Below, piece by piece: positions 8,496 to 17,279 of a stretch of 64,000 nt of DNA. The position numbers were made by a program, and so were the translations under genes. This stretch comes from Pseudoroseomonas aestuarii. GTDB taxonomy: Bacteria; Pseudomonadota; Alphaproteobacteria; Acetobacterales; Acetobacteraceae. Location: positions 20,583-84,582 of the forward strand of contig NZ_JBHSCH010000014.1 of assembly GCF_042651065.1 (NCBI RefSeq). Direction: 5' to 3'. How positions within the stretch are numbered: position 1 is the stretch's first letter; each line of letters starts with the position of its first letter. The notes beneath the pieces are model-generated. The model was not told the DNA's origin. It worked only from the letters and a program-made list of their open reading frames with translations, and ran no database searches.

Positions 8496-8670
8496 TCCAC
8501 GCGCCACAATGCCCGCGGGCGGCGGCGGCCAAAAGGGGCGGGGCGCGGGAATCTCCGCCCCCCCCCGCACCCCGGCGCCCCGGGGCGGCCGCTCCGGCGC
8601 GCAGGGCGGATTGACGCCTCCCCCCGCCGCGCCCAGCCTTCCGCCCCGCATCGAGAGAGGAATCGGCGGC

Positions 8671-9726
8671 ATGGTCCTGAAGCAGGAGAGCGCGGCGGCG
8701 GAGGGGATGGCGGGGCCGATCCTGGTCTGGGGCGCGGGGGCCATCGGCGGCACGGTGGGCGCCGCGCTGGTGCGCGCCGGCCATGCCGTGGTGTTCGTCG
8801 ACATCGAGGCCGAGCATGTCGCCGCCATCCGCGACCCGGCGCGGGGCCTGGCCATCGAGGGGCCGCTGGAGAACTATACCATCCACGCCCCCGCCTTCAC
8901 GCCGGAGGCGCTGCGCGGCCGCTACGCCCGCGTGCTGCTCTGCGTGAAGGCGCAGCACACCGAGGCCGCCGCCCGCGCCCTGCTGCCGCACCTGGCGGAG
9001 GATGGCTACGTGGTCTCCCTGCAGAACGGGCTGTGCGAGCCGATCATCGCCTCCGTGGTGGGAGAGGCGCGGACCATCGGCGCCTTCGTCAACTTCAGCG
9101 CCGACTGGCTGGCGCCGGGCAAGGTCCTCTATGGCGGGCGCGGCGCCGTGGTGCTGGGCGAGCTGGATGGCAGCGAGAGCGCGCGGCTCGAATCGCTGCA
9201 CCGGCTGCTGCGCCTGTTCGAGCCGGATGCCATCACCACGCCGAACCTTGCCGGCTATCTCTGGGGCAAGCTCGGCTATGGCGCGCTGCTGTTCGCGCAG
9301 GCGGTGGGGGAGAAGGGCATCGCCGACTGCCTGGAGCGGCCCGAGCTGCTGCCGCTGTGGCGGGCGCTGGGCGGCGAGGTGATGCGCGTGGCCGCGGCCG
9401 AGGGCGTGGTGCCGCGCGGCTTCAACGGCTTCGAGCCGCATGCCTTCGCCCCCGGTGGAACCGAGGCGGAGGCGCGCGCCAGCGTCGCGGCGATGGTCGC
9501 CTTCAACCGGCCCAACGCCAAGACCCATTCCGGCATCTGGCGCGACCTGTGGGTGCGCCGCCGCACCACCGAGGTGGATGCGCAGCTCGCCCCCGTGGCC
9601 GAGGCCGGGCGCCGCCACGGCATCCCCACCCCCGCGCTGGACCGGCTGATCGGCCAGATCCACGAATGCGAGCGCGGCACCCGCGCCATGGACGACGCCA
9701 ACCTGACGGAGATGCTGCCGGCATGA
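8671..9726 (+). CDS. ketopantoate reductase (ApbA/PanE) family protein
   Basis: This is a 351-residue NAD(P)-dependent dehydrogenase. The Rossmann motif GAGAIGG is at residues about 20-26, followed by VKAQHTE and SLQNGL (ApbA N-terminal domain). The helical C-terminal domain follows, with LWGKLGYGALLFAQAVGEKG. The family includes 2-dehydropantoate 2-reductase of pantothenate synthesis, but coupling to an SDR suggests a catabolic substrate. ATG 8707 is a possible shorter start. The stop overlaps the start of the next gene (ATGA). Confidence 0.82.
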   Translation: MVLKQESAAAEGMAGPILVWGAGAIGGTVGAALVRAGHAVVFVDIEAEHVAAIRDPARGLAIEGPLENYTIHAPAFTPEALRGRYARVLLCVKAQHTEAAARALLPHLAEDGYVVSLQNGLCEPIIASVVGEARTIGAFVNFSADWLAPGKVLYGGRGAVVLGELDGSESARLESLHRLLRLFEPDAITTPNLAGYLWGKLGYGALLFAQAVGEKGIADCLERPELLPLWRALGGEVMRVAAAEGVVPRGFNGFEPHAFAPGGTEAEARASVAAMVAFNRPNAKTHSGIWRDLWVRRRTTEVDAQLAPVAEAGRRHGIPTPALDRLIGQIHECERGTRAMDDANLTEMLPA

Positions 9727-10478
9727 ACATCCGCTTCGACAATGTGGTGGTCGCCGTCACCGGCGGCGGGCACGGCTTCGGCCGCGTCATCGCACGGGAC
9801 TTCGCGGCGATGGGCGCGCGCGTCTTCGCCTGCGACCTCTCGGCCGCGGAGCTGGCCGAGACGGCGGGCGAGAGCGGCATCCGCACCGAGGCCTTCGACC
9901 TCACCGCCCCCGGCGCGGCGCGGGGCTGGATCGGCCGCGTGGTGGCCGAGGCGGGTGCGCCGGTCGGCGTGCTGGTGGCCAATGCGGGCGGCGTGCGCGG
10001 CCAGGTGATGCGCCCGGTGGACGAGGTGCCGGAAGCCGACTGGCACGCCATCTTCGACATCAACCTGCATGCCTGCTTCAACCTCTGCGCCGCCGCCGCG
10101 CCGGGCATGAAGCAGGCGGGGCGCGGCGCCATCGTCACCATCTCCTCCGGCGCCGGGCTGCAGCGCAGCCTGACCGGCATCCAGGCCTACTGCTCGGCCA
10201 AGCACGGGCTGGTGGGGCTGACGCGGCAGCTGGCGCATGAGCTCGGGCCGCACGGCATCCGGGTGAACTCGGTGGCGCCGGGCTTCATCCCCTCCAACCC
10301 CGCCTCCATCGCGCAGTTCGAGAGCTACGGCGCCGAGGGGCAGCAGCGGCTGGTGGAGGGCATCGCGCTACGCCGGCTCGGCGAGGCGCAGGACATCGCC
10401 GACGCCGTCACCTTCCTGGCCAGCGACCGCGCCAAGTGGATCAGCGGCCAGATCCTCAGCGTGGACGGGGGAAAATGA
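9723..10478 (+). CDS. short-chain dehydrogenase/reductase
   Basis: This is a classical SDR of 251 residues. It has the cofactor motif TGGGHGFG near the N-terminus, NAGG, the catalytic Ser in ISSGAG, and YCSAK (Tyr/Lys). The C-terminus SGQILSVDGGK is typical. An Asp at the end of strand 2 (ACDLSA) favours NAD(H). It starts inside the stop codon of the ApbA-like gene and its own stop overlaps the next start, so the three form one tight operon. Confidence 0.92.
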   Translation: MNIRFDNVVVAVTGGGHGFGRVIARDFAAMGARVFACDLSAAELAETAGESGIRTEAFDLTAPGAARGWIGRVVAEAGAPVGVLVANAGGVRGQVMRPVDEVPEADWHAIFDINLHACFNLCAAAAPGMKQAGRGAIVTISSGAGLQRSLTGIQAYCSAKHGLVGLTRQLAHELGPHGIRVNSVAPGFIPSNPASIAQFESYGAEGQQRLVEGIALRRLGEAQDIADAVTFLASDRAKWISGQILSVDGGK

Positions 10479-11110
10479 AGAAGGCCCGCTTGGCGCTGTA
10501 CGCCGGCGGCACGCTGGCGGTGGCCTGGCTCGGGCTGGTGTGGCTGGAGGCGAGCGGGCCGTATCTGCTGCCCCGGTCGGTGCTGGGCGGGATCGGCATG
10601 CTGGCCTACGCCGCCGTCGCCGTGGCGCTCTGCTGCTGGGCGGCGGTGCGGGGCGGATGGCATTGGGCGGCGGCCCTGGCCGGGGTTCCGATGGTGCTCC
10701 TCGTGGGCCTGGTCATGGTGGGGCTGGTGGAGCTGTTCACCGCGCGCGCGGTGCTGGCCGAGGTCACGCTGCCCGATGGCCGCCGTCTGCGGCTGACCCA
10801 GGAGCCGGTGCCCACGGACACGGTGTATGGGCTGTGGCAACCGGATGGCCTCCGCTGGCGGCGGGCCCTGCCGGAGATGGCGCTCGGCTATTCGGAGGAT
10901 GGCCGGTTCACGGAGGAACCCGGCCTGGCGCTGTCGCCGGACAGGCAATTCCTGGCGGTGCGGCGCGGCGGGTTCTGGATGGACTGCATCCGCGTCGCTC
11001 CGGTGCTGGAGACATGCTCCCCTCCGGCCATAAGCTGGCAGTCGCCCGCCGCCGCATTCGCCGCCCGCTCGCGGCGGATCGCGGCGCTGGCCGGCCTGCC
11101 CGCCGAATGA
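10475..11110 (+). CDS. hypothetical membrane protein
   Basis: This 211-residue protein has three membrane helices in the first half (about residues 5-25, 36-60 and 65-88). An extracytoplasmic domain of about 120 residues follows, with TLPDGRRLRLTQEP and WMDCIRVAPVLETCSP; two Cys could pair. The ATG overlaps the stop of the SDR gene, so it is co-translated with the dehydrogenase pair although no functional link is evident. No family recognised. Confidence 0.7.
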   Translation: MKKARLALYAGGTLAVAWLGLVWLEASGPYLLPRSVLGGIGMLAYAAVAVALCCWAAVRGGWHWAAALAGVPMVLLVGLVMVGLVELFTARAVLAEVTLPDGRRLRLTQEPVPTDTVYGLWQPDGLRWRRALPEMALGYSEDGRFTEEPGLALSPDRQFLAVRRGGFWMDCIRVAPVLETCSPPAISWQSPAAAFAARSRRIAALAGLPAE

Positions 11111-11129
11111 AGGGCAGGCCGCCCGCGCC

Positions 11130-11477
11130 TCAGCAGCCGCGCGCCGGCGGCGTTTCGCGCTGGCGGTGCAGCACCATGCCGCCATGGTGCAGCACACCGT
11201 CGATGAAATCGCCATCGGCGGTGAAGCCGGTGTCGTCCCAGTATTCGATGTGGCTGCCGGCCACCGCGTAGCGGCCCTTGTAGGCGCATTCGCGCCCGCC
11301 ACGGGCTTCCTCGTAGCGCCCGTTGGGCAGCAGGTGGTGGCGTATGCGGCCATCCGCCGTCACCCACATTCCGGCATAGGGGTGGGTGGCGGCCGTCTCG
11401 GCCGCCGCGGCGGGGGCGCCGGCCAGCATCGACAGCAGGGGGGCAGCCAGCAGGGGGAGGGCGCGGGCGATGGTCAT
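11130..11477 (-). CDS. secreted Atu4866-domain protein
   Basis: This is a 115-residue protein with a signal peptide (hydrophobic residues about 6-25, then Ala-rich). A compact domain follows, containing WVTADGRIRHHLLPNGRYEEARG, YKGRYAV and YWDDTGFTADGDF. These match my memory of the Atu4866 family, small beta-rich proteins of unknown function, often near SDR/LysR pairs. The ATG at 11477 starts the signal peptide. The gene follows an SDR gene on the same strand by 22 bases, likely one transcript. Confidence 0.75.
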   Translation of the reverse strand: MTIARALPLLAAPLLSMLAGAPAAAAETAATHPYAGMWVTADGRIRHHLLPNGRYEEARGGRECAYKGRYAVAGSHIEYWDDTGFTADGDFIDGVLHHGGMVLHRQRETPPARGC

Positions 11478-11499
11478 GGCTTTGTTCCTTCCTCCGGTC

Positions 11500-12228
11500 T
11501 CAGCCACGGGCGGCGGTGGGGCGGATGACGATCTCGCTGACATCCACATCCGCCGGCTGCGCGATGGCGTAGCGCACGGCGCGGGCGATGGCGTCGGGCT
11601 TCAGGGCGATGGCGCGGTAGTCGCGCATCATCGCCGCCGCGGCGGGGTCGGTGATGGTGGCGGCGAGGTCGCTCTCCACCACGCCGGGGTGGATGCAGGT
11701 GACGCGCAGCGCGTCATGCTCCTGCCGCAGCCCGTCCGAGAGGGCGCGCACGGCGAATTTCGTGGCGCAGTACACCGCCGCCGTCGGCACCACCGAGAGC
11801 GCGCCGATCGAGGCGATGTTGACGATGTGCCCGGCGCGGCGCGCGCTCATCTCCGGCAGCACGGCGGCGATGCCGTTGAGCACGCCCTTGATGTTCACCT
11901 CCACCATGCGGTCCCACTCATCGACCTTCATCGCGGCCATGGGCGAGAGCGGCATGATGCCGGCATTGTTGACCATCACGTCGACCGGCCCCCAGGCTTC
12001 GGCCGCCGCCTCGGCCAGGGCGCGGACATCCTCGCGCCGCGTCACGTCCGCCGGCCGCGCCAGGGCGGTATGGCCCGCCGCGCGCAGCGCCGCCACGATG
12101 GCCTCCAGCCGCTCCGTCCGGCGGGCGCCGAGCATCACCCGCGCGCCGGCGCCGGCCAGCTCTCGGGCGATGGCCTCGCCGATCCCGCCCGAGGCGCCGG
12201 TGACCACCACAACCTTTCCGTCCAGCAT
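11500..12228 (-). CDS. short-chain dehydrogenase/reductase
   Basis: This is a classical SDR of 242 residues: TGASGGIG, ADVT, NNAGIMPLSP, the Ser in NIASIGA and YCATK. GARR after strand 2 favours NADP(H). Its sequence style (MLDGKVVVVTGASGGIG, HPGVVESDL) is close to clavulanate-dehydrogenase/YdfG-like SDRs. AAGGAG stands before the ATG. It is divergent from a LysR gene 100 bases away, which is a plausible regulator. Confidence 0.92.
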   Translation of the reverse strand: MLDGKVVVVTGASGGIGEAIARELAGAGARVMLGARRTERLEAIVAALRAAGHTALARPADVTRREDVRALAEAAAEAWGPVDVMVNNAGIMPLSPMAAMKVDEWDRMVEVNIKGVLNGIAAVLPEMSARRAGHIVNIASIGALSVVPTAAVYCATKFAVRALSDGLRQEHDALRVTCIHPGVVESDLAATITDPAAAAMMRDYRAIALKPDAIARAVRYAIAQPADVDVSEIVIRPTAARG

Positions 12229-12328
12229 TGTCCGCTCCTTCGCTTCCGGGACGGGGGTGAAGCTAGGGAGGCTGGACCGGTGGCGGAATTCGCCTATTGC
12301 TGCATGCGCCGGTAAGCAGGGATTACCA

Positions 12329-13216
12329 ATGACGCCCGACCTCAAGGCCCTGCCCGCCTTCCTCGCCGTGGCGGAGACGCGCAGCTTCCGCGCCGCCGCC
12401 GAGCGGCTCGGCGTCACCCGCCCGGCGGTCAGCCAGGCGATCGGCGGGCTGGAGGCGGATCTCGGCCAGGCGCTGTTCCGCCGCACCACCCGCAGCGTCA
12501 GCCTGACCGAGGCGGGGGAGGCGCTGCACCGCGCCGTGGCGCCGGCCATGGCCGAGATCGGCACCGCGCTGCGCACCGCGCGGGACCGGGAGGCGCGGCC
12601 GGGCGGCCAGCTCCGCCTCGCCGTCTCCTCCATCGCCGAGGAATTCCTGGCCGGGCCGATGCTGGCCGCCTACGCCGCCGCCTGCCCCGGCGTGCAGATC
12701 GACATCACCGTGACCGACGAGGAGCACGACATCGTCGCCGGGGGCTTTGATGCCGGGGTGCGGCTGGGCGAGGTGATCGAGCAGGACATGGTCGCCATCC
12801 CCGTCTCCGGCCCGCAGCGTCAGCTCGCCGTCTGCGCGCCGGCCTATCTGGCGCGGGCGGGGCGGCCGGCGCATCCGCGCGAGCTGGCGCGGCACCGCTG
12901 CATCGGCTGGCGGCCGGCGCCGGGCGTAGCACCCTATCGCTGGGAGTTCGCCGAGGGGGGGCGGGATTTCGCCGTGGCGGTGCAGCCGGAGATCACCACC
13001 AACGAGATGGGGCTGATGATCCGGCTGGCCCTGGCCGGGGCGGGCATCACCTTCGGCATGGCGGAGAGCTTCCGGCCCCATCTCGAGCGCGGCGCGCTGG
13101 TGCCGGTGCTGGAGGAGTTCTGCCCGCGCTTCCCGGGCTTCTACCTCTACTTCCCCAGCCGGCGGAACCTGGCGCCGAAGCTGCGGGCGCTGGTGGATCT
13201 CCTCCGCGCCCGCTGA
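12329..13216 (+). CDS. LysR-family transcriptional regulator
   Basis: This 295-residue regulator has an N-terminal winged helix-turn-helix (FLAVAETRSFRAAAERLGVTRPAVSQAIGGLE, residues about 10-41, then LFRRTTR). A CrgA-type effector domain with QIDITVTDEEHDIVAGGFDAGVRLGE follows. It is divergently oriented to the SDR/Atu4866 gene pair and probably controls it, as LysR regulators usually do with adjacent divergent genes. Effector unknown. Confidence 0.93.
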   Translation: MTPDLKALPAFLAVAETRSFRAAAERLGVTRPAVSQAIGGLEADLGQALFRRTTRSVSLTEAGEALHRAVAPAMAEIGTALRTARDREARPGGQLRLAVSSIAEEFLAGPMLAAYAAACPGVQIDITVTDEEHDIVAGGFDAGVRLGEVIEQDMVAIPVSGPQRQLAVCAPAYLARAGRPAHPRELARHRCIGWRPAPGVAPYRWEFAEGGRDFAVAVQPEITTNEMGLMIRLALAGAGITFGMAESFRPHLERGALVPVLEEFCPRFPGFYLYFPSRRNLAPKLRALVDLLRAR

Positions 13217-13238
13217 GGCTCCCGCCGAACGCTGGCGC

Positions 13239-14246
13239 TCAGTCCGCCGTGGCGCCGCTGGCGCGCACCAGCGGCACCCAGAAATCCAGCTCGCTCCGCA
13301 GGAAGGCGGCGAAATCCTCCGGCGTGCCCTTCTCGATCGGCGGCAGCTCCATCTCCCGCAGCCGCTGCGCGGTGGCCGGCTCGGTGACGGCGGCGCGCAC
13401 CGCCGCGTTCATCCGCGCCACGATGGGCGCGGGCGTGCCGGCGGGGGCGAAGACGCCGAACCAGCTATAGGCCTTGTAGCCGGGCAGCCCGGCCTCGGCG
13501 GCGGTCGGCACCTCGGGCATCAGGGCGGAGTGCTGGTCGGTGGCGATGGCCAGGCAGCGCAGCGCGCCGGCCTTGTGGTGCGGCGCGATCAGCGCCGGCG
13601 TGTCGAAGGCGATGGCGACCTGGCCGGCCAGCAGGTCGTTCAGCATCGGCGCGCTGCCGCGATAGGGCACATGCGTGGCCTCGGCGCCGATGGTGTTGAG
13701 GAAGCTCACCGCGGCGATGTGCGCCGAGCCGCCCGCGCCGCCCGTGCCATAGGCGTATTGGCCCGGATTGGCCTTCAGCAGCGCGACCAGCCCGGCCAGG
13801 GTGGTGACGCCGAGCGCCGGATGCACGGTGATGCAGATGGGCACCAGAACGGTGGGCGCGACCGCGACGAAATCCTTCACCGGGTCGTAGGGCAGCCGCT
13901 CGCGGTAGAGGCCCACCGCCAGCACATGGGTGGAGATGGTGCCCATCAGGAAGGTGGAGCCGTCGGCCGGGGCCTTGGCCACGGCGTCGGAGCCCAGCGT
14001 GCCGCCGGCGCCGGCGCGGTTCTCGATGACGACGGGCTGGCCCAGCACCTCCTGCATCCGCGGCGCCAGCAGGCGGGCCGAGACATCGGTGCTGCCGCCG
14101 GCGGCGAAGGGCACCACCATGCGCACCGGGCGGCTGGGCCAGGCGGGCGTGGCCGTCGCCTGGGCGCGGGCGGGGTGCGGGGCGGGAAGCACCGCAGCCG
14201 CCCCCAGGGTGGCGGGCAGCATCAGGGTCGCGCGGCGGGACAGCAT
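13239..14246 (-). CDS. Bug/TTT family substrate-binding protein
   Basis: This 335-residue periplasmic binding protein belongs to the tripartite tricarboxylate transporter family (TctC/Bug). It has a signal peptide (RRATLMLPATLGAAAVLPA), then VRMVVPFAAGGSTDVSAR, ENRAGAGGTLGSDAVAKA, HVPYRGSAPMLNDLLAGQV and YSWFGVFAPAGTPAP. Family members bind carboxylates or amides. No TctA/TctB membrane genes are nearby. It lies downstream of the M20 peptidase gene on the same strand and may deliver its substrate. Confidence 0.92.
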   Translation of the reverse strand: MLSRRATLMLPATLGAAAVLPAPHPARAQATATPAWPSRPVRMVVPFAAGGSTDVSARLLAPRMQEVLGQPVVIENRAGAGGTLGSDAVAKAPADGSTFLMGTISTHVLAVGLYRERLPYDPVKDFVAVAPTVLVPICITVHPALGVTTLAGLVALLKANPGQYAYGTGGAGGSAHIAAVSFLNTIGAEATHVPYRGSAPMLNDLLAGQVAIAFDTPALIAPHHKAGALRCLAIATDQHSALMPEVPTAAEAGLPGYKAYSWFGVFAPAGTPAPIVARMNAAVRAAVTEPATAQRLREMELPPIEKGTPEDFAAFLRSELDFWVPLVRASGATAD

Positions 14247-14377
14247 CGGGGCGGGTTCCGGTGTGGGGAAGCGCGGATGCTGCGGCGCGGCAAGGCAGGC
14301 GTCAACGGGGCGGAGTCGGCGGGGCGGCCGCCGCGTGCCGCCGCTTGCCCCCCTGTCGGCCCCGCGCCCGGCCGGCC

Positions 14378-15547
14378 TCAGACGCTGGCCAGCAGCCCGG
14401 CGAAGAGCCGCGCGCGCGGCACCAGGCTGTCGATCAGCAGGTGCTCCTGCAGGGTGTGGATGCCCGCCCCCTGCACGCCCAGCCCGTCCAGCGTGGGGAT
14501 GCCCATGGCGCCGGTGAAGTTGCCGTCCGAGCCGCCGCCGGCGCTCTGGTGGCTGATGGCGAAGCCGAGCTTGGCCGCCAGCCCCTTCGCCGTGGCGTAG
14601 AGGCCCATGGTGTTGGCATCCGGCTCCCACACCGGGCGGGTCACGCCGCGCCGCACCGCGAGCTGCACGTCGGCGGCGCCGGCGGCGAGGCCGAGCATCC
14701 GCTCCACGGCCTGGTCGAGGTCGGCCTGCCGCTTGGCCATGGTCAGCGCCTCGGCGTCGCAATGGGTGGCCACGCAGTTCACCCACTGCCCGCCCTGCAC
14801 CACGCCCACCGAGAAGGTGCAGGCCTCGGTGGTCATCGCCTCGATCGCCAGCACCTGCCGGCACATCTCGCGGATGGCGCTGCGCCCGTCGGAGAGGGCG
14901 GAGCCGGCATGGCTGGGCCGGCCCGTGGTGCGCAGGTTGAAGCGGGCGATGGCGTAGCGGCCCGTCACCACGCCGCCATCGGGGCGGGCGGGCTCGGGCA
15001 CCAGCACCACCTCGTGCCGCGCCGCCTCGGCCTCGATCAGGTCGCGCGTCGAGGGGCTGCCGATCTCCTCGTCGCTGGTCAGCAGGAAGGTGACGGGGCG
15101 GCGCGTGGCGATGCCGGCCTGCACCATCGCGGCCATCGCCTGCAGCGCGATGTAGGTGCCGCCCTTCATGTCGCAGATGCCGGGGCCGAAGGCGCGCTCG
15201 CCCTCGACGCGGTAGGGCAGGGCGCCGAGCGTGCCGACGGGGTGGACGGTGTCGAGATGCGCCAGCACCAGGATGCCGCCCTCCATCTCGCCATCCGGGT
15301 GCGGGAAGCGGGCGCGCACGCAGTCGCCGAGGCCCATCCGGCCGGGGATGCGCTCGACGCGGGCGCCGAGCAGCGCCAGGTCGCGCGAGGCCAGCGACAT
15401 CATGCGGTTGACGGCGGCGGCGTCGAAGGTGGGGCTCTCGCACTCCACCCAGGGGCGCAGCCCCTCCAGCAGCGCGGTGGCCTCGAAGGGCAGGGCCAGG
15501 GCGCGCTGGGCCTCCGGCTGTTCGGTACGGGTCTCGGTGGCGTCCAT
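14378..15547 (-). CDS. M20 family metallopeptidase, carboxypeptidase G2-like
   Basis: This 389-residue zinc hydrolase has HLDTVHPVG, GICDMKGG, SDEEIGS, SHAGS in the lid domain and the distal His in GAGIHTLQEHL, the full metal and catalytic set of the M20A glutamate-carboxypeptidase/ArgE group. GGxSDGNF is characteristic of carboxypeptidase G2-like members, which cleave C-terminal glutamate from folates and acyl-glutamates. There is no signal peptide from ATG 15547, so it is probably cytoplasmic. The specific substrate is inferred only to be an N-acyl amino acid. Confidence 0.88.
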   Translation of the reverse strand: MDATETRTEQPEAQRALALPFEATALLEGLRPWVECESPTFDAAAVNRMMSLASRDLALLGARVERIPGRMGLGDCVRARFPHPDGEMEGGILVLAHLDTVHPVGTLGALPYRVEGERAFGPGICDMKGGTYIALQAMAAMVQAGIATRRPVTFLLTSDEEIGSPSTRDLIEAEAARHEVVLVPEPARPDGGVVTGRYAIARFNLRTTGRPSHAGSALSDGRSAIREMCRQVLAIEAMTTEACTFSVGVVQGGQWVNCVATHCDAEALTMAKRQADLDQAVERMLGLAAGAADVQLAVRRGVTRPVWEPDANTMGLYATAKGLAAKLGFAISHQSAGGGSDGNFTGAMGIPTLDGLGVQGAGIHTLQEHLLIDSLVPRARLFAGLLASV

Positions 15548-15704
15548 GGCGTTCTTCTCTCCCGGCTGGGTCGGCGCGAAGGGTGGTGCAGCCTGCGGCG
15601 GGGCGGGGGCGGGTGGCAAGGGGGGCGGGCCGGCAAAGCGGCGGCGGGACCCCGCGGAAGCGCGATGATGCATCCCGCGCCGTCCCTGCTAAACATGGCC
15701 GCTG

Positions 15705-16517
15705 ATGACCGAACTCTCTCCCCCCCGCCGGATCGCCCCGCAGACCGGCCCGCATCTGTGGCTGGGCAGCAGCCTGAGCCCGGCCGACTGGATGCTGCCG
15801 CTCGGCGGCGAGATCGCGGCCGAGATCGAGGCGGCGCTCTCCACCCCCGGCACCGTCCTGGCGCGGCTGGACCCGCTGCTGGCGCAGCTGGCCGGGCGGC
15901 TGGCGCATGGGCTGGGCTTCGCGCTGCTGCGCGGCCTGCCGCTGCCGCCCGAGCCCGCCGTGCTGCTGGGCCTGCTGGGCAGCCGCATGGGCCGCCCCGT
16001 CCATGCCCCGCCGCCCGCGGGCCCGCCCGACGGCCTCTGGCACACCGAGCCCTGCGACGCGCTGCTGCTGCTCTGCCGCGAGGCGGTGGAGGTGACGCTG
16101 CTCTCCGCCGCCGCGCTGCACAACGCGCTGCTGAAGAACGACCGCGCCGCGCTGGAGGTGCTCTACCGCGCCCTGCCGCATTTGGCGCCGGAGCCGCCGG
16201 GGCCGCATTTGGCGCCGGAGCCGCCGGGCCGGCGCCTGCCGGTCTTCGCCGTGACCAGCGGCGTGTTCGCCGCCCGCTGCGACCGCGCGACACTGGACGC
16301 CGAGGCCTGCGGCGGCGCGCTCGGCGCGCTGGACGAGGCGGCGGCCACGCCGGGGCTGGCGTTGAAGCTGCCGCTGCGGCCGGGCGACCTGCTCTGCGTC
16401 AATCCCTTTCTGGTCTGGGCCTCCCGCGTGCCCGGCCTGTCGGCGCTGCCGCTGGTGATGCCCAGCTCGCGCCTCTCGGACGGCGCCTTCGCGGCGCTGC
16501 ACGCGGCGGAGGGCTGA
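15705..16517 (+). CDS. TauD/TfdA-like dioxygenase fold protein, metal site apparently degenerate
   Basis: This 270-residue protein shows the TauD/TfdA outline: WHTEPCD at the position of the WHTD iron motif, LLSAAALHNALL, RLPVF..TSGVF and the late LRPGDLLCVNPFLVWASR. In active enzymes the first motif is HxD and the last contains HxR. Here the acid is Glu and the distal His is replaced (WASR), so two of three iron ligands are altered. It may be a pseudoenzyme or a binding protein. A 9-residue block is duplicated in tandem at residues about 158-175. It is followed by a racemase gene after 5 bases. Confidence 0.6.
   Translation: MTELSPPRRIAPQTGPHLWLGSSLSPADWMLPLGGEIAAEIEAALSTPGTVLARLDPLLAQLAGRLAHGLGFALLRGLPLPPEPAVLLGLLGSRMGRPVHAPPPAGPPDGLWHTEPCDALLLLCREAVEVTLLSAAALHNALLKNDRAALEVLYRALPHLAPEPPGPHLAPEPPGRRLPVFAVTSGVFAARCDRATLDAEACGGALGALDEAAATPGLALKLPLRPGDLLCVNPFLVWASRVPGLSALPLVMPSSRLSDGAFAALHAAEG
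16176..16229 (+). repeat. 27-bp tandem duplication inside the TauD-like gene
   Basis: Two consecutive 27-base units, identical apart from the last base, encode the repeated peptide PHLAPEPPG. The duplication is in frame and sits in a loop between the conserved blocks, so it is probably recent and tolerated. Confidence 0.85.
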
Positions 16518-16522
16518 GGGCG

Positions 16523-17269
16523 ATGCGCATCCTGGTGGCCAATGCCAACACCAACGCGGCGATCACCGCGCGCTGCGCCGAGGCGGCGCGCGCCGCCGCC
16601 GCGCCGGGCACCGAGATCGTCCCCGCCACGCCGCGCTTCGGCGCCGCGGCCATCTCCACCCGGGCGGAGAACATCGTCGCCGGCCACGCGCTGCTGGAGC
16701 TGCTGGCGGAACATGCCGGGCAGGTGCAGGCGGTGGTGCTGGCCGTCAGCCACGACACGGCGCTGGAGGGGGCGCGCCAGCTCATGCCCTGCCCGGTGCT
16801 GGGCATGACCGAGGCGGCCTGCCTCGTCGCCTGCACCACCGGGGCGCGCTTCGGGCTGGTGACGCTGGGCAGTGCCGAGACCTACCGGGAGCTGGTGGCA
16901 CGGCATGGCCTCTCCGGCCGCCTCTCCGGCCTGGAGGGCGTGGCGATGACGCCGCAGCAGGCGGTGGCGGACCCGGCCGCGGCCAAGGCGATGCTGCGCG
17001 GCGCCATCGGCCGGCTGGTGGAGGGCGGCGCCGATTCGGTCATCCTCGGCGGCGCGGCGCTGGCCGGCATGGCGGCGGAGCTGTCGGCGGAGGACCCGCA
17101 GGGGCCGCCCGTGCCGCTGCTGGACGGCATCGCCTGCGGGGTGAAGCTGGCCGAGGCGCTGGCCGGGCTCGGCCTGCCGCGGCCGCGCGCCGGCAGCATG
17201 GCGCCGCCCCAGGGGCGGGTGACCAGCGGCCTCTCCGGCCCCCTGGCGCGGCTGCTGGCCGGCGGCTGA
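16523..17269 (+). CDS. Asp/Glu/hydantoin racemase family protein
   Basis: This 248-residue protein of the aspartate/glutamate racemase superfamily opens with MRILVANANTNAAIT, as hydantoin racemases do. The catalytic cysteine pair is expected at PCPVLGMTEAAC (first half) and GIACGVKLAEAL (second half), and GGAALAGM is the conserved glycine loop. Hydantoin racemases interconvert 5-substituted hydantoin enantiomers; allantoin and aspartate racemases are related alternatives. It probably shares an operon with the TauD-like gene. Residues about 225-248 form a polar tail. Confidence 0.85.
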   Translation: MRILVANANTNAAITARCAEAARAAAAPGTEIVPATPRFGAAAISTRAENIVAGHALLELLAEHAGQVQAVVLAVSHDTALEGARQLMPCPVLGMTEAACLVACTTGARFGLVTLGSAETYRELVARHGLSGRLSGLEGVAMTPQQAVADPAAAKAMLRGAIGRLVEGGADSVILGGAALAGMAAELSAEDPQGPPVPLLDGIACGVKLAEALAGLGLPRPRAGSMAPPQGRVTSGLSGPLARLLAGG

Positions 17270-17279
17270 ACCCGCCAGC

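Noticed and set aside
13239..16502. 1087-residue minus-strand open frame covering three genes
   Set aside because: Only its last third (13239-14246) is a real Bug protein; the rest is antisense or out of frame to the M20 and TauD-like genes, which have intact motifs.
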